Of a DNA stretch of 64,000 nucleotides, positions 32,896 through 42,675 are shown one piece after another. The stretch is from Nocardioides sp. B-3. Its GTDB lineage: Bacteria > Actinomycetota > Actinomycetes > Propionibacteriales > Nocardioidaceae. Every line of letters starts with the position of its first letter. Positions within the stretch are counted from its first letter, which is position 1. The notes beneath the pieces are model-generated. The model was not told the DNA's origin and did no database searches. It worked only from the letters and a program-made list of their open reading frames with translations. The stretch is taken from positions 2,542,001 through 2,606,000 of the forward strand of contig NZ_CP087968.1 in the NCBI RefSeq assembly GCF_024703895.1, written 5' to 3'. A program made the translations under genes and the position numbers.

Positions 32896-33507
32896 ATGAA
32901 CCCTTTCAACAAGTCGGTCGGCCCGGTGCTGGCCGGACTCCTTCTCTCAGGATGCTCCGAACGGGCGGACCCCGCCTCCGGCTCGTCCGACCCGGATCCG
33001 AACGCGACGCAGTCCGATTCGCCCACCCCGGGTGAGACGGCGTCGCAGACTCCTGTGGAGACAGAGACCACTCAGGCCGTCGCACCCGCAGCGGGGCCCC
33101 GGCTCTCGGTCAAGGGGCTGAGCGTCAATGCGCCCGAGGGGTGGGAGGCCAAGGCCGCCTACTCCGTCATGGCGGCGGCCGTGCCGAAGGGGTTGATCGG
33201 GACCACTGTCTACGTTTTCAGGTTTCCCAACAGCGGGTTGGTGGACTCGGATCAGCTCGCCCGGGCATCGCGCAGGGAGACGGGCTGGAAGTCCGCGCTC
33301 GAGCGACTCGACGACGTGGAGCTGGACGGCCAGCCGGCCTTCCACCCGGCGGGCAACGTCAACCCCGGGGAGTACATCGAGAAGTTCGGCGCCATCGTCA
33401 ACGATGACCGCCTCACCGTGACGTTCGAGTTTCGCAACAACGAGAGCGACGAGGTCAAGGACCAGATCATCGCCAGCGTCCCGGCCACCGCCGAGTACGG
33501 CAGTTGA
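32896..33507 (+). CDS. Putative lipoprotein
   Basis: An intact 203-residue protein from ATG 32896, with GGGAGG upstream. A short signal (VGPVLAGLLLSGC) ends in a lipobox LSGC, followed by a Ser/Thr/Pro/Asp-rich linker and a globular domain (LSVKGLSVNAPEGWEAKAAY, LTVTFEFRNNESDEVKDQII) like small secreted domains that bind the envelope. A TAGGCT box at 32848-32853 could be its -10. The frame ends abruptly at IIASVPATAEYGS; similar C-terminal sequence continues in another frame just downstream, so the gene may be truncated or recombined. Confidence 0.72.
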   Translation: MNPFNKSVGPVLAGLLLSGCSERADPASGSSDPDPNATQSDSPTPGETASQTPVETETTQAVAPAAGPRLSVKGLSVNAPEGWEAKAAYSVMAAAVPKGLIGTTVYVFRFPNSGLVDSDQLARASRRETGWKSALERLDDVELDGQPAFHPAGNVNPGEYIEKFGAIVNDDRLTVTFEFRNNESDEVKDQIIASVPATAEYGS

Positions 33508-33662
33508 GTGTCAACTCGGTCACCTACGACGAGACGTACGGATCGCTGATCGGCAACATCGAGTACACCCTGTCGTTCTCGTTCACCACCGAGTACGGCA
33601 CGATCAAGGAAGCCCGAGAAATCATCGAGTCGATGCTGGTCACGTGGGACTTCAACCCCTGA
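33504..33662 (+). pseudogene. Remnant resembling the C-terminus of the preceding lipoprotein
   Basis: An open stretch in a different frame coding SVNSVTYDETYGSLIGNIEY and then TLSFSFTTEYGTIKEAREIIESMLVTWDFNP. Its strand-helix end (TLSFSF, then EAREIIESM) parallels LTVTFEF and VKDQIIASV of the preceding lipoprotein. It could be the tail of a second paralogue fused by deletion, or the true C-terminus displaced by an indel. It ends with TGA 15 bp before the mscR gene. Confidence 0.45.
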
Positions 33663-33677
33663 TCCAGAGGAGCACGC

Positions 33678-34766
33678 ATGCAGCAGGTCAAGGCCGTCGT
33701 CGCCCGCGCAAAGGGCCAGCCGGTCACCATCGAGACGATCAACATCCCCGACCCCGGTCCGGGTGAGGCGGTCGTCAAGGTCCGGGCGTGCGGGGTCTGC
33801 CACACCGACCTGCACTACCGCGAGGGCGGGATCAACGACGACTTCCCGTTCCTGCTGGGGCACGAGGCGGCCGGCGTCGTCGAGTCCGTCGGCGACGGCG
33901 TCACGGGCCTCGAGCCGGGGGACTTCGTCGTGCTCAACTGGCGTGCCGTCTGCGGCAACTGCCGTGCCTGCCACCGCGGCGAGCCGTGGTACTGCTTCGC
34001 GACGCACAACGCGACCCAGAAGATGACCCTCGAGGACGGGACCGAGCTGAGCCCCGCGCTCGGCATCGGCTCGTTCGCCGAGAAGACGCTCGTCGCCGCA
34101 GGCCAGTGCACGAAGGTCGACCCGTCCGCCCGAGCGGCGGCCGTCGGACTCCTCGGCTGCGGCGTGATGGCCGGCCTCGGTGCGGCCATCAACACCGGCA
34201 ACGTGAGCCGCGGCAAGTCCGTCGCGGTGATCGGCTGCGGTGGTGTCAGGGATGGCCGCCATCGCGGGATCCGCGCTCGCGGGCGCCTCGAAGATCATCG
34301 CCGTCGACATCGACGACCAGAAGCTCGAGCTGGCCCGCGGCATGGGTGCCACCGACACCATCAACTCGAAGGACAACGACCCGGTCGCTGCGATCCAGGC
34401 GCTGACCGACGGCAACGGCGCCGACGTCGTGATCGACGCGGTCGGTCGCCCGGAGACGTGGAAGCAGGCGTTCTACGCGCGACCCGGCGGGCACCGTCGT
34501 CCTCGTCGGCGTGCCGACACCGGACATGAAGATCCCCGACATCCCGCTCATCGACGTGTTCGGCCGCGGAGGGGCGCTCAAGTCCAGCTGGTACGGCGAC
34601 TGCCTCCCGTCCGGGGGACTTCCCGATGCTCGTCGACCTCTACCAGCAGGGGCGGCTCGACCTCGATGCGTTCGTCAGCGAGGAGATCGGGCTCGGCGAC
34701 GTCGAGGCGGCGTTCGAGAAGATGCACCACGGCGGCGTGCTCCGCTCGGTGGTGGTGTTCCAGTGA
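33678..34766 (+). CDS. mscR: S-(hydroxymethyl)mycothiol dehydrogenase (frameshifted)
   Basis: A zinc-dependent, NAD-linked alcohol dehydrogenase that oxidises the formaldehyde-mycothiol adduct. About 362 residues from ATG 33678 with GAGGAG upstream. Catalytic zinc ligands lie in [15 protein letters not shown] and [11 protein letters not shown]; the structural-zinc loop is [17 protein letters not shown]; Rossmann motif VIGCGGVGMAA is restored after the indel. Indels near 34247, 34487 and 34617 break it; the first inserts an A, turning GTCGGG into GTCAGGG. It overlaps the following metallo-hydrolase gene, a pairing known from mycobacteria, and indicates a mycothiol-producing actinomycete. Confidence 0.93.
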
Positions 34767-35369
34767 CCGCGCGGGTCGACCACGCCGTCTCCTCCGGCAC
34801 GTTCTCGCTCGACGGCGAGACGCACCAGTCGAGAACAACATCTGGGTCGTCGGTGACGACAACGACTGCATCGTCATCGATGCGCCGCACTCCGTCGACG
34901 ACATCCTCGCGGTGGTGGCGGGGCGCAACGTCAAGGCGATCCTGTGCACGCACGCCCACGACGACCACGTGCGCGTGGCGCCCGAGCTGCGCGTGGCGAC
35001 GGGTGCGCCGATCCTGCTGCACCCCGACGACCGGCCGTTGTGGGAGCTCACGCACCCCGACGAGCTGTGGGACGTCGACCTCACCGACGGCCAGTCGATC
35101 AAGATCGGCGGCGCCGCGCTGACGATCCTGCACACGCCCGGCCACGCACCGGGTGCGGTCTGCGTCTACGTCCACGACCTCGGGTGCGTCTTCACCGGCG
35201 ACACCCTCTTCCCGGGGCGGCCCGGGCGCGACCGGGCGGTCCTTCAGCGACGCGCGTGATCGAGCAGTCCATCCGGCGCAGGCTCTTCGACCTGCCCGGC
35301 GACACCGTCGTCCACACCGGCCACGGCTCCGACACCACGATCAGCGCCGAGCGGAACAACCTCGGCTGA
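34763..35369 (+). CDS. MBL-fold hydrolase paired with mscR (frameshifted)
   Basis: About 205 residues from GTG 34763, overlapping the mscR stop (GTGA). The metallo-beta-lactamase zinc motif is [13 protein letters not shown] (THAHxDH), with further ligands in [22 protein letters not shown] and [12 protein letters not shown]. This follows the glyoxalase II-like pattern. With MscR it probably finishes formaldehyde detoxification by hydrolysing a mycothiol thioester. Indels near 34833 and 35225 break the frame. Confidence 0.9.
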
Positions 35370-35375
35370 GAGGAT
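35370..35375 (+). promoter_or_regulatory. Putative -10 box of the GH3 gene (leaderless)
   Basis: GAGGAT ends 6 nt before GTG 35382; weak match but the recurrent leaderless spacing. Confidence 0.3.
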
Positions 35376-35381
35376 GGGCCG

Positions 35382-37160
35382 GTGCGCCGGTTCGTCCCCC
35401 TGATCGTTGCGCTGAGCCTGCTCGGCTCGGCGTGCTCCGGCGACCCGGAAGCCGACCGGCCCGCGCCCACGGACGAACCTTCGGCAACGGCCGAGGCGAG
35501 CGCACCACCGACTCCGGCCGAGGCGCTCGGGCTGGTCGAGGGCTGGGGCCCGACGACCGCCGAGCTCGAGCGCGCCGCCACGATCGTCGGACGGATGCGG
35601 CTGCCGGACCCGGCCGGGCAGGTGATCGTCGCCGAGTGGCGCGGCACCGCACCGCCGGTCGCCATGGTGCGCCGTCTCCATCTCGGCGGGGTCATCGCGT
35701 TCGCCGACAACGTCTCGTCCACCCAGCAGATCCGCGGCGTCCATGCGACGCTCGAGCGCGCCGTACGCCGAAAGTGGCCGCTGTTCCTCGCCGTCGACCG
35801 GGAGGGCGGCATCGTGGAGCGGGTCAAGGGCGACGCGACGCGCTTCCCGACGTTCATGAGCGCGGGCGCCGCGGGCGACGTGCGGCTGACCCGCAACGCA
35901 GCGCGTGCCAGCGGGGCCGAGCTGCGTGGGCTGGGCTTCGACGTGGTGTTCGCCCCAGACGCTGACGTCACCAGCGGGCCCGGCGACCCGACGATCGGCT
36001 CGCGGTCGGCAGGCTCCGACGTCGAGACCGTGATCGCCCGTGGGGGGGCCGCGGTCGAGGGCTACACCGCGGCCGCCGTCGTGCCCGTGCTCAAGCACTT
36101 CCCGGGCCACGGCTCGGTGCCGCAGGACAGCCACCTGACGCTGCCCGTGCAGCTGCGCACGCGCAAGCAGCTGACCGCGGTGGACCTCGCGCCGTTCGCC
36201 GCTGCCGTCGAGCAGGGCGTGCCCGCGATCATGGCGGGCCACATCGACGTACGCGCCATCGACCCGCGGGGTGCCGGCGTCCATGTCGAAGGCCCTTGTC
36301 ACGGACGTGCTCCGCACCCAGCTGGGCTTCAACGGCCTCGTCGTCACCGACTCGCTCTCGATGGCAGGGGTGCGGGCGACGTACGACGCGGCCCGCTCGG
36401 CCGTGCAGGGCCTGCGCGCCGGCAACGACGTCCTGCTGATGCCGCCCGACCCCGCCGCCGCGCGGTCCGGGATCGTTGCCGCGGTGAAGGCCGGTCGGCT
36501 CAAGCGGAGCCGCCCGGAGCAGGCCGCGGCGCGCCAGATCGCGCTGCTCCTGCACCGGGCCGGGGGCAAGCAGGCAGGTCGCGCGCCGGGGTCCGGCCGG
36601 GCGGCGTCGCGTGCCCTGAGCGCCGCGGCGCTGACCGTGGTGGCGGGCAGCTGCCGTGGCCGGCCTCGTCGGGGAGCACGGTGACGCCGGCCGGTGACCC
36701 GGTCGCGGTCGCGAACTTCTCGGGGGCGGCTCGCGCGGCCGGCCTGACGGTGCTGACGCGGCAGGCGCCTCCCGCGTCGCTGGTCAAGGCTGAGCCGCCG
36801 CCGAAACGCAAGAAGAAGGAGAGCCGCAAGGCCTTCTCGCGCCGGACGAAGGCGTGGCGCACCCGTGAGCGGAAGCGGAGTGCCGCGCTGAACAGCTTCC
36901 CGGCAGCCGAGGACGCCCGCCTCGCTCGCGGGACCAACATCGGGTTCTCCGGCTACCGGGACGCCGCTCACGACGGCGAGATCGCGGTCGCCACGAACAC
37001 GCCCTACGTGCTCGGCTCCGTGAGTGCGCCGGTGCGGATTGCGGCGTACGGCGACACACCGGGAGCCATGTCAGCCCCGGTCGACGTGCTGCTCGGGAAG
37101 GCCAAGGCCCCCGGTTCCTTGCCGGTGAAGGTCGCGGGCGTCGAGAAGACCGGTTGCTAG
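35382..37160 (+). CDS. NagZ-like GH3 beta-N-acetylhexosaminidase lipoprotein (frameshifted)
   Basis: About 590 residues, exported: MRRFVPLIVALSLLGSAC is a signal with a Cys that may be lipidated, then a Pro/Thr-rich linker. The GH3 catalytic domain shows FLAVDREGGIVERVKG, FAPDADVTSGPGDPTIGSR, KHFPGHGSVPQDSH with the NagZ-type His/Asp pair, and the nucleophile Asp in LVVTDSLSMAGV. A C-terminal domain ends VDVLLGKAKAPGSLPVKV. A basic insert (PPPKRKKKESRKAF, then RTKAWRTRERKR) lies near 36790-36885. Indels near 36268 and 36655 break it. Expected role: removing GlcNAc in peptidoglycan turnover. Its stop overlaps that of the convergent gene. Confidence 0.87.
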   Translation: MRRFVPLIVALSLLGSACSGDPEADRPAPTDEPSATAEASAPPTPAEALGLVEGWGPTTAELERAATIVGRMRLPDPAGQVIVAEWRGTAPPVAMVRRLHLGGVIAFADNVSSTQQIRGVHATLERAVRRKWPLFLAVDREGGIVERVKGDATRFPTFMSAGAAGDVRLTRNAARASGAELRGLGFDVVFAPDADVTSGPGDPTIGSRSAGSDVETVIARGGAAVEGYTAAAVVPVLKHFPGHGSVPQDSHLTLPVQLRTRKQLTAVDLAPFAAAVEQGVPAIMAGHIDVRAIDPRGAGVHVEGPCHGRAPHPAGLQRPRRHRLALDGRGAGDVRRGPLGRAGPARRQRRPADAARPRRRAVRDRCRGEGRSAQAEPPGAGRGAPDRAAPAPGRGQAGRSRAGVRPGGVACPERRGADRGGGQLPWPASSGSTVTPAGDPVAVANFSGAARAAGLTVLTRQAPPASLVKAEPPPKRKKKESRKAFSRRTKAWRTRERKRSAALNSFPAAEDARLARGTNIGFSGYRDAAHDGEIAVATNTPYVLGSVSAPVRIAAYGDTPGAMSAPVDVLLGKAKAPGSLPVKVAGVEKTGC

Positions 37161-38343
37161 AAGGGTTCGACGAGCAGGGCGGTGCCGGCGCCGGCGACGC
37201 GCGTCATCACCAACGTTGCGGTGTTGTCGCCGCGCAGGTCGAGCCGCTTGCGCAGCTGCTCCGGCACGATCTCGACGCCGCGCTTCTTGATCGTCAGCGA
37301 CCCGATGCTGCGCTCGCGCAGGGCCGCCTTGAGCGGCTTCTCGCAGTAGGGCACCTCCTCGGAGCACGCGGTAGGAGCGGGCGAAGGGGGTGCGGAAGGA
37401 CGAGTCGCTGGTGACGTAGGCGATGTGCTCGTCGAGCAGTCCACCGTCGACCCCGGCCGCGACCGCGGTCACCGGGCCGGCGCGGATGACCGCGCCGTCG
37501 GGCTCGTAGAGGAAGGCGCCGAGCTCACGCACGGGCCGGGACTGGCCGATGAACGGGTCGTCCTCGTCGGTGATCGTGGCGAGCCCGCCGTCACCGATGA
37601 CGGTGGCGCGGCGGTCGGTGGTCGCGAACACCGGCGCCCACAGCACCGCCTCCTTCACGTCGCCGGCATCGCTGACCCACTCGGCCTCCACGCCGTCGGG
37701 GATGGCGTCGTGGGGGATGCCGGGAGCCACCTTCACGACGCCACGACCGGCCAGCAGGTCGAGGACGAACGGCCACGGGGGAGTCCAGCCGTCGATGTCG
37801 AAGACCCGGCCCCGGGCGCCGCGTCGGGCCGGGTCGGCGAAGGCCGCGCCGAAGCCGTTCCGGGTCGATGCTGGTCACGTCGGCGACCCGGACGGCGCCG
37901 GGCAGGCCGAGGGCCGCCGGGTTGGCCCGGGCCGCGACGACGCGGACCGGATCGAGGTCAACGCCGGCGGCGGTGAGCCCGGCCCGCGCGAAGGCGATGA
38001 GGTCACCGCCGATGCCACAGCCCGGGTCGACCACGCTGCTCGGCTGGGCGGCGGCGAGCCGAGCCGCCCGGTGCTCGGCGACTCGCAGCCGGGTCGCCTG
38101 CTCGAGCGCGTCCGGGGTGAAGAACATGTGCGGTGCCAGCGCCCCGAACTTGGCGACCGCGCGGGTGCGCAGCTCAGCCTGCGTCAGCGCCGCGGCGGCC
38201 CGTTCGGCGTCGCGCTCCGCCTTCCGCACCTGTGTGGCCGCGCGGACGGGGTCGCCCGCCGCATCGACGTACGCCGCCATCGCCACCTCGAGCAGGTCGC
38301 GGCCGGGATCGGTCAGCAGCCATTCGAGGGTGGGGACGTCCAT
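37157..38343 (-). CDS. THUMP-like domain class I SAM methyltransferase (frameshifted)
   Basis: About 395 residues from ATG 38343. An N-terminal helical part (MDVPTLEWLLTDPGRDLLEV, then KAERDAERAAAAL) precedes a Rossmann methyltransferase with motif I SSVVDPGCGIGGDLIAFA and motif II AGVDLDPVRVVAARANP. The C-terminus (SIGSLTIKKRGVEIVPEQLR, then LDLRGDNTATLVMTRV) is the THUMP-like domain of actinobacterial methyltransferases. A nucleic-acid substrate is likely but unproven. Indels near 37860 and 37365 split it. A CAGGAT box 6 nt upstream suggests leaderless expression. Confidence 0.87.
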
Positions 38344-38349
38344 TGGCGC

Positions 38350-38398
38350 ATCCTGTCAGGTGGTTGATGCGTGGCCGGCACCGACGAGATGGCAGGCT
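38350..38398. promoter_or_regulatory. Divergent leaderless promoter boxes
   Basis: CAGGAT (minus strand, 38350-38355) ends 6 nt before the methyltransferase ATG, and CAGGCT (plus strand, 38393-38398) ends 7 nt before GTG 38406. Confidence 0.35.
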
Positions 38399-38405
38399 CT
38401 GCGTC

Positions 38406-39446
38406 GTGCGCAAGCTGATCTGGCCGCTGGCCCTCGTCCTCGTCATCGCTGCCCTCGCCGGAGGCGGGGTGTGGCTGTCCCAGCGGGGTCCTGCCGGACT
38501 GAAGCCCGGGACGCTCATCGCCGAGGCGGCCTCCGAGGCGATGGTGGGTCGCACCGCGGAGGTACGCGTCCCGTGGGGAGCCTGCAGGTGACGGTGTCGG
38601 AGCCGATCGAGCGCACGGCAGAGGGCAAGGACGCGGGCCACGGGGCAAGCCTCGTCGGCGTCCGTGGTGGCCCCTGGACGGGCCGGAAGACCTGTTGGTG
38701 GCCGACCGGCTGCCCGACGCAGCGCTGCAGGACCCGACGTTCACGCTGGTCGCGGACGACCAGGGAGTACGCGCTCGACGGCCTCACCGGCTGGGTCGAG
38801 GAGGACGGGATCGCGCAGGTTGCACGCCGTCAGTACGTCGCCCTCAAGGGTGAGCCTGCGGAGCTGAGCCTGCGCGTGGGCTACGACGGTGTGGACCAGG
38901 TCGTCGACGGTCTGACCGGAGGTGTGGATCGGGGCGCGGCGGGAGGCGCTCTACCAGCTCGGCTTCGCTGGTGGGGCCCAGCCGTGCGGTGACCCGCTGT
39001 GGAGCCCGGACGCATCGGACACCGGCGATGCAGTGACCAAGTGCGTGGTCACCTCGTCGGCGCAGCGGCCGCACGTCGCCGGGCTGGGCTGGGCACCGGA
39101 GGGCAGGAGCTGGATGGTGGTCACCGTGCTGACCGGGACCCCGACCGAGTTCGATGGCCCCGACGGCACCTATGAGGTGGCCGAGGCCGAGTCGACGTTC
39201 CTCCTTGACGCCCGGGGTCCGGAGGAGTCCTTCGCGCTCAACGACGCGCTGCCCGAGGGGGCGGTCGAGGACGCCAACGACCCGCAGGTCGCGATCTTCG
39301 AGGTGGCCCCGGATCGACCGACCGGCCAGTTCGAGGTGCGCACTGCCCTGACCGGCGAGACCAAGGTGCGCACGGGCAAGAAGGGCAAGGGGAAGCCCAG
39401 GACGAAGACGTTCGAGGCGCTCGTCGCGCAGGGCGCCTTCGTCTGA
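38406..39446 (+). CDS. Membrane-anchored hypothetical protein (frameshifted)
   Basis: About 345 residues from GTG 38406. One N-terminal membrane helix (KLIWPLALVLVIAALAGGGVW) is followed by an extracytoplasmic region of beta-strands (LQVTVSEPIERTAEG, YALDGLTGWVEEDG) and a domain with Cys in AQPCGDPLW and TKCVVTSS that could form a disulfide. The C-terminus is basic (TGKKGKGKPRTKTF). At least four indels occur between 38570 and 38940; one turns CAGGAG into CAGGGAG. No family is recognised. It ends 7 bp before the first CIRCE element. Confidence 0.65.
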
Positions 39447-39453
39447 GGCACTG

Positions 39454-39480
39454 CTGGCACTCGACCCGGGGGAGTGCTAA
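39454..39480 (+). promoter_or_regulatory. CIRCE element 1 (HrcA operator)
   Basis: CTGGCACTC, a 9-nt spacer, then GAGTGCTAA; the right half is identical to the CIRCE consensus TTAGCACTC-N9-GAGTGCTAA and the left half matches at 7 of 9. It marks HrcA repression of groES-groEL. Confidence 0.92.
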
Positions 39481-39488
39481 CGTCTGAA

Positions 39489-39515
39489 CTGGCACTCTCG
39501 CCATGAGGGTGCCAG
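39489..39515 (+). promoter_or_regulatory. CIRCE element 2 (HrcA operator)
   Basis: CTGGCACTC, N9, GGGTGCCAG: a second inverted repeat with the exact CIRCE geometry, 35 bp (centre to centre) from the first. Confidence 0.85.
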
Positions 39516-39572
39516 CGCTTGCCGAGACGTGCGACCCCAGCGACGGCGCTCATCACGGCAAGCCCAAGCGTG

Positions 39573-39618
39573 CGAGAAACATCCGTTTCTCGGTCCCTGT
39601 TCAGCCCAACGTTGGGCC
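39573..39618 (+). promoter_or_regulatory. Hairpins in the groES 5' leader
   Basis: CGAGAAAC-ATCC-GTTTCTCG (39573-39592) forms an 8-bp stem, and GCCCAACGTTGGGC (39605-39618) is a perfect palindrome. Both lie between the CIRCE boxes and the groES start and may affect mRNA stability. Confidence 0.5.
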
Positions 39619-39664
39619 CAGTTCGATTTGGGCTCCGTTCAATTCCGAAAGTGGAGGTCGACAA

Positions 39665-39958
39665 GTGTCGGTCAACATCAAGCCCCTCGAGGACCGCATC
39701 GTCGTCAAGCCGCTCGACGCCGAGCAGACCACGGCCTCCGGCCCGGTCATCCCGGACACCGCCAAGGAGAAGCCCCGGGAGGGCGAGGTCATGGCGATCG
39801 GTCCCGGTCGCGTCGACGACAACGGCAACCGCGTGCCCCTCGACGTCGCTGTCGGTGACAAGGTCATCTACAGCAAGTACGGCGGCACCGAGGTCAAGTA
39901 CGCCGGTGGCGAGTACCTGATTCTCTCGGCTCGCGACGTCCTCGCAGTCGTTTCCTGA
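39665..39958 (+). CDS. groES: Co-chaperonin GroES
   Basis: An intact 97-residue co-chaperonin that caps GroEL. GTG 39665 has GGAGGTCGACAA before it. It starts [20 protein letters not shown], contains the mobile loop [15 protein letters not shown] and the [16 protein letters not shown] roof strands. It lies behind two CIRCE operators and before groEL1, so heat-shock induction through HrcA is expected. Confidence 0.97.
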   Translation: MSVNIKPLEDRIVVKPLDAEQTTASGPVIPDTAKEKPREGEVMAIGPGRVDDNGNRVPLDVAVGDKVIYSKYGGTEVKYAGGEYLILSARDVLAVVS

Positions 39959-39967
39959 TTTCTCCGG

Positions 39968-40029
39968 ATAGTCCGTGACGGACGGACCCTCAATCCAGCT
40001 GTTCGGGGGGTCCGTTTGTCACGGACTAT
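39968..40029 (+). promoter_or_regulatory. Long stem-loop between groES and groEL1
   Basis: Arms 39968-39989 and 40008-40029 pair over 22 positions, 20 Watson-Crick and two G-U, around an 18-nt loop. It lies 9 bp after groES and 27 bp before groEL. There is no T-run, so mRNA processing or partial attenuation is likelier than full termination. Confidence 0.8.
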
Positions 40030-40056
40030 CTCGCTTTTCATCCCAAGGAGCATTGA

Positions 40057-41681
<1,625 letters not shown>

Positions 41682-41698
41682 CCGACAGGTTCATCGAG

Positions 41699-41730
41699 GG
41701 GCCGGTTCCACCGCGAGGTGGGGCCGGCCC
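41699..41730 (+). terminator. Terminator after groEL1
   Basis: A 14-bp stem (two G-U pairs), arms 41699-41712 and 41717-41730 with loop GCGA, followed by TT; 18 bp past the groEL stop. Confidence 0.85.
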
Positions 41731-41780
41731 TTCGCCGTACCCGAGGACAACGGACGGGTGACCTCGCGCGTCCTACCGTC

Positions 41781-42675
41781 ATGAGAACCGTGGTCGTCGC
41801 GGCCTGCCCGGCCGCCCTGCTCGGCTGCTCCGGCCCGCCTGAGGCGGTGCCCGAACCGACACCCGAGCCGAGGGTCGTGGTCACAGCCACGGCGTCTCCC
41901 GAGGAGCCGCTCCCGACCTCCCGGCCTCCGCGCACCGCAGTGGTGGCGGGTCACACGCTGACCTACCCGGACGGCCGGACGGTGCGACTGCCTCGCGACC
42001 GGGGAGTCACCGGCATCGCGGCGTACGGCGACGGCTACCTCGTCGCCGACAACCGCTTCTTCGAAGGCACGCTCGCGATGTCTCGTCTCGACTCCGCGGG
42101 CAGGGTCCTCGACACTGGACCAGCACCGGGCCGGCGCTCGTGGCGCCGGACGGCCGTGGCCCGGGTCAGCCCGGTCGCGCCCGAATCGGGGGAGACCGGC
42201 CCGACCCTCATCCACGTGGGCGAGCGGACGCAGGAACTGTCAGGCATCTTCTCGCCATACCTCCCGGGCTTCGACGGGGAGACGGTCACTTTCGTGGCCC
42301 ACGCCAACGTCCACGGACGATGGATCACAGCTGACTATGCGACCGACCTCGTCGACCCACCGCGACGGACCGGCACGTCCCCGCGGCTCGCGAGGTACCA
42401 CAGTCCGAGCGGGGAGAACTGGTACGGCTATCGACGACGGTCGCTGCGGCTGGTGACGCCCGACGGCTTCATGGAGATCAGGGCCGGCCGGCTCGTGCGC
42501 ACCATGGGGGGCCTGTTCTGGGAGGACGACCGACACCTGCTCGGCACCTACGTGCGCGACGGACGGATGGCGATCGCCCGGATCGACATGCGCGGCAGGA
42601 TCTCGATCGCCAGCCCCCTGGCGCCGCAAGGACATCGACGGGTTCGCGTTCCCCGGGCTGAGGTCTACGAGATGA
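41781..42675 (+). CDS. Putative lipoprotein, hypothetical (probable 3' frameshift)
   Basis: About 298 residues from ATG 41781. MRTVVVAACPAALLGC gives a signal with lipobox LLGC, then a Pro/Thr/Glu-rich linker. The rest is repeated short strands (VTGIAAYGDGYLVADNRFF, TLIHVGERTQELSG, LLGTYVRDGRMAIARIDMRG), suggesting a beta-propeller-like sensor or scaffold. The frame as given runs on to 42749 inside the convergent gene. A one-base change near 42615 would end it at TGA 42673 after DIDGFAFPGLRSTR, which is preferred because it leaves only an 11-bp overlap. Function unknown. Confidence 0.65.
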
